Source: Corynebacterium glaucum (GTDB taxonomy: Bacteria > Actinomycetota > Actinomycetes > Mycobacteriales > Mycobacteriaceae). Taken from it: a stretch of 64,000 bases of DNA. The translations under genes and the position numbers were made by a program. The stretch spans positions 310,001 through 374,000 of the forward strand of contig NZ_CP019688.1 in assembly GCF_002287505.1 (NCBI RefSeq), in the 5' to 3' direction. The notes beneath the pieces are model-generated. The model had not been told where the DNA came from and made no database searches. It was given only the letters and a program-made list of their open reading frames with translations. This document shows, piece by piece, positions 59,391-64,000 of this stretch. The first letter of the stretch is position 1. Every line of letters starts with the position of its first letter.

Positions 59391-61825
59391 TATGACGAAA
59401 GAAAATCTTCGTAGTGACGTTGTCGTGGTCGGCTTCGGCATGGTCGGCCACCGCTTTGCACAGGAGCTTGCGCAGCGACGCCCTGATACGTCCATCACCA
59501 TCATCAACCGCGAAACCGAGGACTACGCCTACGACCGCGTGCACTTGTCTAGCTACGTGGGCAACTGGAAGCGCGAGGAACTCTACCTCGAGCCGTTGCC
59601 AGAAAACGTAACTGTCGTGCCTGGGCGCGCGGTGTCGATCAAGCCCGAATCTCAAGAGTTGGTGCTGGAAGACGGCACTGTGTACGCGTATGGCGAGCTT
59701 GTGATGGCAACCGGATCACGTCCGTTCGTGCCGCGTCTGCCCGGTAACGATCTGCCGCAGGTGCACCTCTACCGCACCCTGGATGACATGGACGGCATTC
59801 GCGCCGCCATTGAGAATGTGGAAAACAAGCACGGAGAGGTTACCGCCACGGTTGTCGGCGGCGGTCTGCTCGGACTTGAAGCCGCCGGAGCTACTCAGAC
59901 AGATGGGCGTGGAGATTCATGTGGGGGCGGTGACTAGGTCGATCGTGGCGTCGACAAGCAAGGAAGGCTCTGTTGTCCTTGATATGGGCGACGGCGGGGA
60001 ACTGGAAACTGACCTGGTGATTTTCTCTGCCGGTATCCGGCCGCGAGATTCCCTCGGCCCGGACGCGGGCTTGGAACTGGGTTCGCGCGGCGGGTTCCTC
60101 ACAGACCGGCAGTGCCGCACCTCCATCGAGCACATTTCCGCAATCGGTGAGTGCGCGGCCGTGGACGGCAAGACCTACGGTCTGGTTGCTCCCGGCTACA
60201 CGATGGCGGAAATTACCGCCGCGCGGCTGGCGGGGGAGCCGATTGCAGATTTTGAAGACCCGGACATGTCCACCAAGCTGAAGCTGATGGGTGTGGACGT
60301 GGCGTCGTTCGGAGACGCCTTCTCCACCATCGAGGGGCGCAAGGAACTGCACATTCAGGATCCGGTGTCTGGTGTGTACAAGAAGCTGATTCTGGATGCG
60401 GAGGGCAAGCGTCTCCTAGGCGGCATTCTGGTCGGCGAGGCGTCGAGCTACTCGCTGCTGCGTCCGATGGTTGGCAGTGAATTGCCGGGAGATCCGGTCA
60501 GTTTGATCGCACCGGAGACGGGCGCGGGTACTACGGCCATCGGGGCTGGCGACTTACCGGATTCGATGCAGATTTGCTCCTGCAACAACGTGACCAAGGG
60601 ACAGATCCGTGACGCGATTGGTCAGGGCTGCCACTCGGTGGAAACCGTCATGGGGGCAACCCGCGCGGGTACGTCGTGTGGATCGTGCGTGTCGCTGTTG
60701 AAAGGAATTCTGGACGCGGAAGGCATTGAACAATCCAAGGCCGTATGCGTGCATTTCCCGCAATCGCGTGCAGAGCTGTTCGAAATCGCCCAATCCACAG
60801 GCATCACCGAGTTTGATGAGTTCATCGCACGCTTTGGCCAAGGCCGCGGCTGCGAGGTATGCAAGCCGACGTTCTCCAACATCGTTGCGTCAATGCACAC
60901 AGAGCAGCACGTGCTTGAAGGGCGCCGTGCGGGCCTGCAAGACACCAACGACCGCATGTTGGGCAACATGCAGAAGAACGGCACCTACTCCGTTATTCCG
61001 CGCCAGCCGGCCGGCAATGTGACGCCGGAACAACTCATCGAGATGGGCCGCATTGCGGATGATTTCGGTCTTTACCTCAAGGTCACCGGCGCACAGCGCA
61101 TTGCTATGTTCGGTGCCCGCACCGAGGACTTGCCGGAAATCTGGCGCAGGCTGATCAGTGTGGGCATGGAATCGGGCCAGGCCTACGGAAAGTCCCTGCG
61201 TGCAGTGAAATCCTGCGTGGGCACGGACTGGTGCCGCTATGGGCAGCAAGACTCTGTGGCCATGGCGGTCAGACTTGAACTGCGCTACCGCGGTCTGCGC
61301 AGCCCGCACAAGCTCAAGATGGGTGTGTCTGGCTGCGCACGCGAGTGCGCGGAATCGCGTGGCAAGGACGTCGGCGTTATTGCGACTGAAACCGGGTGGA
61401 ACCTTTACGTAGGCGGTAACGCAGGTGCGACGCCGCGCCAAGCGCAGCTGCTGGCCAAGGATCTAGACGATGACACGCTGATCCGCTACATCGACCGTTA
61501 CCTGTCTTTCTACATCCGCACTGCAGACCGGCTGCAGCGCACCGCCGCTTGGTTGGCGGAGGTTGAAGGAGGGTTGGACCACGTGAGGGATGTTGTGGTG
61601 GATGACTCGCTGGGCATTGCTCGCGATCTCGAGGAGTTTATGGAACACCACGTGGCCAATTACTCCGACGAGTGGCAGGACGTGCTAAATGACCCGGAGA
61701 AGCTCAAGCGCTTCGTCAGCTTCATTAACGCACCCGATACCCCGGATCCCACGGTGCAGTTTGAGGAGCACCCGCAAGGTGGCCGAAAGGTGCCGCTGAT
61801 GATGCCGGTTGTGGGCGCACAGTAG
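59391..61825 (+). pseudogene. nirB: Nitrite reductase large subunit NirB, disrupted by internal deletion
   Basis: Assimilatory NAD(P)H nitrite reductase. Part 1 (ATG 59391 to about 59893) holds the FAD fold VVVGFGMVG and the NAD fold entry VVGGGLLGLEAA, then runs out of frame to TGA 59937. Part 2 continues in another frame from about 59892 (LLRQMGVEIHVGAVTRS) to 61825 with the [2Fe-2S] CSCNNVTKGQI...GTSCGSC and the siroheme/[4Fe-4S] cysteines in SCVGTDWC and SGCARECAES. Against family members ~35 residues of the NAD fold are missing at the join, so a deletion of non-multiple-of-three length broke the gene. The total otherwise matches ~840 residues. Confidence 0.8.
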
Positions 61826-61867
61826 TTACGTGCAGAACTTAAGCACAGGAGTTGAAGGAGAATCCAG

Positions 61868-62209
61868 ATGTCTATTTCCGTGTGCAAGCTTGCAGACCTC
61901 ACCGAGGGCGTCGGAGCGGCTGCCCTGCTGCCCGATGAACGCCAGGTGGCAATCTTCCGGGTGGAAACGGAAGACGGCGAGCAGCTGTTTGCGGTTGACA
62001 ACATTGACCCGTACACCGGCGTCGCAGTGATTTCCCGCGGCATTGTCGGAGAGTCTGAGGGACGGCCCACTATCGCCTCGCCACTTCTGAAACAGAAGTT
62101 CTTTCTAGATTCGGGGGAGTCGCTGCAGGGCGATTCCGTTGCGCTTCGCACCTATGCAGTGCGTATCGACGGTTCCGGGGACGACTCCCACGTCATCGTC
62201 GAAGCGTAA
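61868..62209 (+). CDS. nirD: Nitrite reductase small subunit NirD
   Basis: 113 residues of the Rieske-fold NirD family but, as usual for NirD, without the Cys/His cluster ligands. VCKLADLTEGVGAAALLPDERQVAIFRVE, then VDNIDPYTGVAVISRGIVG. GAAGGAGAA precedes ATG 61868, 42 bp after nirB. The gene is intact although nirB is broken. Confidence 0.88.
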   Translation: MSISVCKLADLTEGVGAAALLPDERQVAIFRVETEDGEQLFAVDNIDPYTGVAVISRGIVGESEGRPTIASPLLKQKFFLDSGESLQGDSVALRTYAVRIDGSGDDSHVIVEA

Positions 62210-62231
62210 GCGCTCAATCCGGGAGTGGAAA

Positions 62232-62253
62232 GTTCAGCAGATGTTCATTTGAA
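62232..62253 (+). promoter_or_regulatory. PHO-box-like direct repeat before phoX
   Basis: GTTCAGCAGAT then GTTCATTTGAA: two GTTCA cores exactly 11 bp apart, the spacing and core of actinobacterial PHO boxes (11-bp direct repeats bound by PhoP/RegX-type regulators). It lies 91 bp before the phosphatase ATG. Inference: phosphate-starvation induction. Confidence 0.5.
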
Positions 62254-62343
62254 TTTCTCCATTTGGTGAGGCGGCGGAAATAACGTCTGAAGCGCTTTGT
62301 GCCGCAAGGCGATCTTTGCTACCAACCACCGGGGAGAACTTCC

Positions 62344-64000
62344 ATGTCTATCTTGGGCAAGAACTTGTTCCAGTCCAACCGCTCGAGCCTGACCTGCACC
62401 TACAAGTGCGGTAACGCATGTGCAGGCGAGGCACCGAACCACTCCGATAACGCGTACTTCGGCGACATCATGTCCCGTCGTGGCGCGCTCAAGGTGATGG
62501 GTGCAGGTGCTGTCACCATCGGTGGTGGCGCAGCGCTAGCCGCATGTGGTTCTGACAGCGACTCTGAGGCGGCCAGCACGGTTGGAGAGACCGCAACCTC
62601 GACGAACCAGGTGACTGAGACTAGTGCCTCCGCTGGCGAGTCGAAGAAGATCGAGCCGGTCAAGGGCATGCAGTTCGAGCCGGTTGCTCCGAACAAGAAT
62701 GACCAGATCACCGTGCCGGAGGGCTACGAGTCCAGCGTCCTGATCGCCTGGGGCGACCCGGTTTACGAGGACGCTCCGGAGTTCGACCCGAACAACCAAA
62801 CCGCTGCTGCGGCTGCACGCCAGTTCGGCTTCAACAACGACTTTGCTGGCCTGTTCGACCACCCGGACGATGAGGGGCGCAAAGTCTACGTCTGCTCCCA
62901 CGAGTACTCCACCGAACCGCAAATGCTCCCGAACTACAACGCTGATGACCCGACCGAGGAAGAGGTCAACATCGGCATTGTGTCCCACGGCCACACCATC
63001 CTCGAGGTGTCCCAGAACCCGGAGACTGGTGAGCTCACCCGCGAGTTCGGTCCGCTGAACCGCCGCATCACCGGTGAGACCCCGATGGTGCTGACCGGTG
63101 TCGCGGCCGGCCACGAACTGCTCCAGACCTCTGCAGACCCGACCGGTACCAAGGTCAACGGCACCTTCAACAACTGCTCCGGCGGTGTGACCCCGTGGGG
63201 AACCTTCCTCTCCGGCGAAGAGAACATTGACATGTACTGGGCTAACGGCGAGGCTGTCACCGACGAGCGCGCTGCAGCGGACCTGAAGCGCATGGGCGTT
63301 GTAGAAGGCGAGTCCGAGCGTAAGTGGGAGCGCTACCACGACCGCTTCGACCTGGCCAAGGAGCCGAACGAGATCAACCGCTTCGGCTACCTCGTCGAGA
63401 TTGACCCGTTCGATCCGAACTCGACCCCGATCAAGCACACCTCCACCGGTCGTTTCAAGCATGAGGCCGGCAACATTGCCATTGACAAGGATGGCACCGT
63501 CGTTTGCTACTCCGGCGATGACCAGCGCTTCGAGTACATGTACAAGTTCGTCTCCTCCGAGAAGGTGGTTGAGGGCGACAAGGCCCACAACATGACCATC
63601 CTGGACTACGGCACCCTGTACGTCGCACAGTTTGAGGGCAACTCGCCGAAGGATGAGATCACCGGCGACGGCGACCTGCCGAAGGACGAGGCATTCGACG
63701 GCAAGGGCAAGTGGATCCCGCTCTACACCGTTACTAAGGACGGCTCCGAGTCCCACGTCGACGGCTTCACTGCCGAGGAAGCAGCTATCTTCACCCGCCA
63801 GGCTGCGGACGAAGTTGGCGCAACCAAGATGGACCGCCCGGAGGACTTCGAAGTTAACCCGGTTAACGGCAAGGTCTACGCAGCGCTGACCAACAACAAA
63901 TACCGTGGCGCAACCGGCGAGAACGAGAAGAAGTCCAAGGAAGATGTCATGGAGTACGCGCCGATCCGCGAGAACAAAGACGGCTACGTCATCGAGATCG
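62344..64000 (+). CDS. phoX: PhoX-family alkaline phosphatase, Tat lipoprotein (partial)
   Basis: First ~552 codons; the 3' end is outside the window. Signal with twin arginine SRRGALK (44-50), hydrophobic AGAVTIGGGAALAAC and lipobox Cys at 68, preceded by a 43-residue leader with several Cys/His, typical of PhoX. Mature segments WGDPVYEDAPEFDP, VCSHEYSTEPQM, PWGTFLSGEEN and GRFKHEAGNIAID fit the Ca/Fe-dependent PhoX phosphatases that release phosphate from organic esters outside the membrane. GGGGAGA precedes ATG 62344. Confidence 0.88.
   Translation, partial: MSILGKNLFQSNRSSLTCTYKCGNACAGEAPNHSDNAYFGDIMSRRGALKVMGAGAVTIGGGAALAACGSDSDSEAASTVGETATSTNQVTETSASAGESKKIEPVKGMQFEPVAPNKNDQITVPEGYESSVLIAWGDPVYEDAPEFDPNNQTAAAAARQFGFNNDFAGLFDHPDDEGRKVYVCSHEYSTEPQMLPNYNADDPTEEEVNIGIVSHGHTILEVSQNPETGELTREFGPLNRRITGETPMVLTGVAAGHELLQTSADPTGTKVNGTFNNCSGGVTPWGTFLSGEENIDMYWANGEAVTDERAAADLKRMGVVEGESERKWERYHDRFDLAKEPNEINRFGYLVEIDPFDPNSTPIKHTSTGRFKHEAGNIAIDKDGTVVCYSGDDQRFEYMYKFVSSEKVVEGDKAHNMTILDYGTLYVAQFEGNSPKDEITGDGDLPKDEAFDGKGKWIPLYTVTKDGSESHVDGFTAEEAAIFTRQAADEVGATKMDRPEDFEVNPVNGKVYAALTNNKYRGATGENEKKSKEDVMEYAPIRENKDGYVIEI

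Noticed and set aside
59880..59940. Programmed ribosomal frameshift in nirB
   Set aside because: No slippery heptamer or downstream structure seen, and about 35 conserved residues are missing at the join, which a frameshift cannot explain.

Overview
This window is a chromosomal segment of a high-GC Gram-positive bacterium of the Mycobacteriales, almost certainly a Corynebacterium. The gene order menD / DUF3592 / mgtA / menG / menJ / polyprenyl synthase / tRNA cluster / secE-nusG-rplK-rplA, then rplJL / rpoBC / rpsLG-fusA-tuf / S10 operon, is typical of that group. Other support comes from MgtA- and MenJ-type proteins, a DtxR-like box before feoA, leaderless starts placed 7-8 nt after a -10 box, and a DUF3068 gene between rplL and rpoB. 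The species cannot be determined from sequence alone.

Layout. 1-0.93 kb: sugar-ABC ATPase (cut by the window edge) and a HAD hydrolase. 1.1-10.8 kb: menaquinone and lipoglycan genes (menD, mgtA, menG, menJ, polyprenyl synthase) with a ferrous-iron cassette feoAB plus a FeoC-like gene inserted between mgtA and menG. 10.9-11.5 kb: tRNA-Tyr, -Thr, -Met and -Trp. 11.5-14.6 kb: secE, a 48-codon ORF, nusG, rplK, rplA. 14.65-19.86 kb: an inserted segment holding a second, diverged mgtA, mntR, a Mn-type ABC transporter, a 13-codon stump of menG and a second, diverged rplK. It is bracketed by two copies of an 857-bp rplA block that look identical. 20.66-24.2 kb: FAD oxidoreductase, a surface-anchored protein and a family 2 glycosyltransferase. 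24.3-34.7 kb: rplJ leader, rplJL, DUF3068, rpoBC. 34.8-38.5 kb: envelope proteins of unknown role. 38.7-44.3 kb: an accessory island of tandem paralogues. 44.5-49.3 kb: rpsL, rpsG, fusA, tuf. 49.4-53.5 kb: an Asp23/Gls24 envelope-stress operon. 54.0-59.3 kb: S10 operon rpsJ to rpsQ. 59.4-64.0 kb: a disrupted nirB, nirD, and a Tat-exported PhoX phosphatase cut by the window edge.

Two regions stand out. The first is the partial merodiploidy. The slot between mgtA and menG carries feoABC in one copy and mntR-mntCBA in the other, and the second copy is fused at both ends to rplK/rplA sequence, as a single-crossover integration would leave it. The second is the 38.7-44.3 kb island. Eight copies of one ~80-residue domain occur either alone (B genes) or fused to a second conserved domain (A genes). 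They are interleaved with two copies of a third small acidic family (C genes), with abutting or overlapping reading frames. I do not recognise the A and B families. The layout resembles an expanded immunity or effector array, but no toxin or function can be assigned from sequence.
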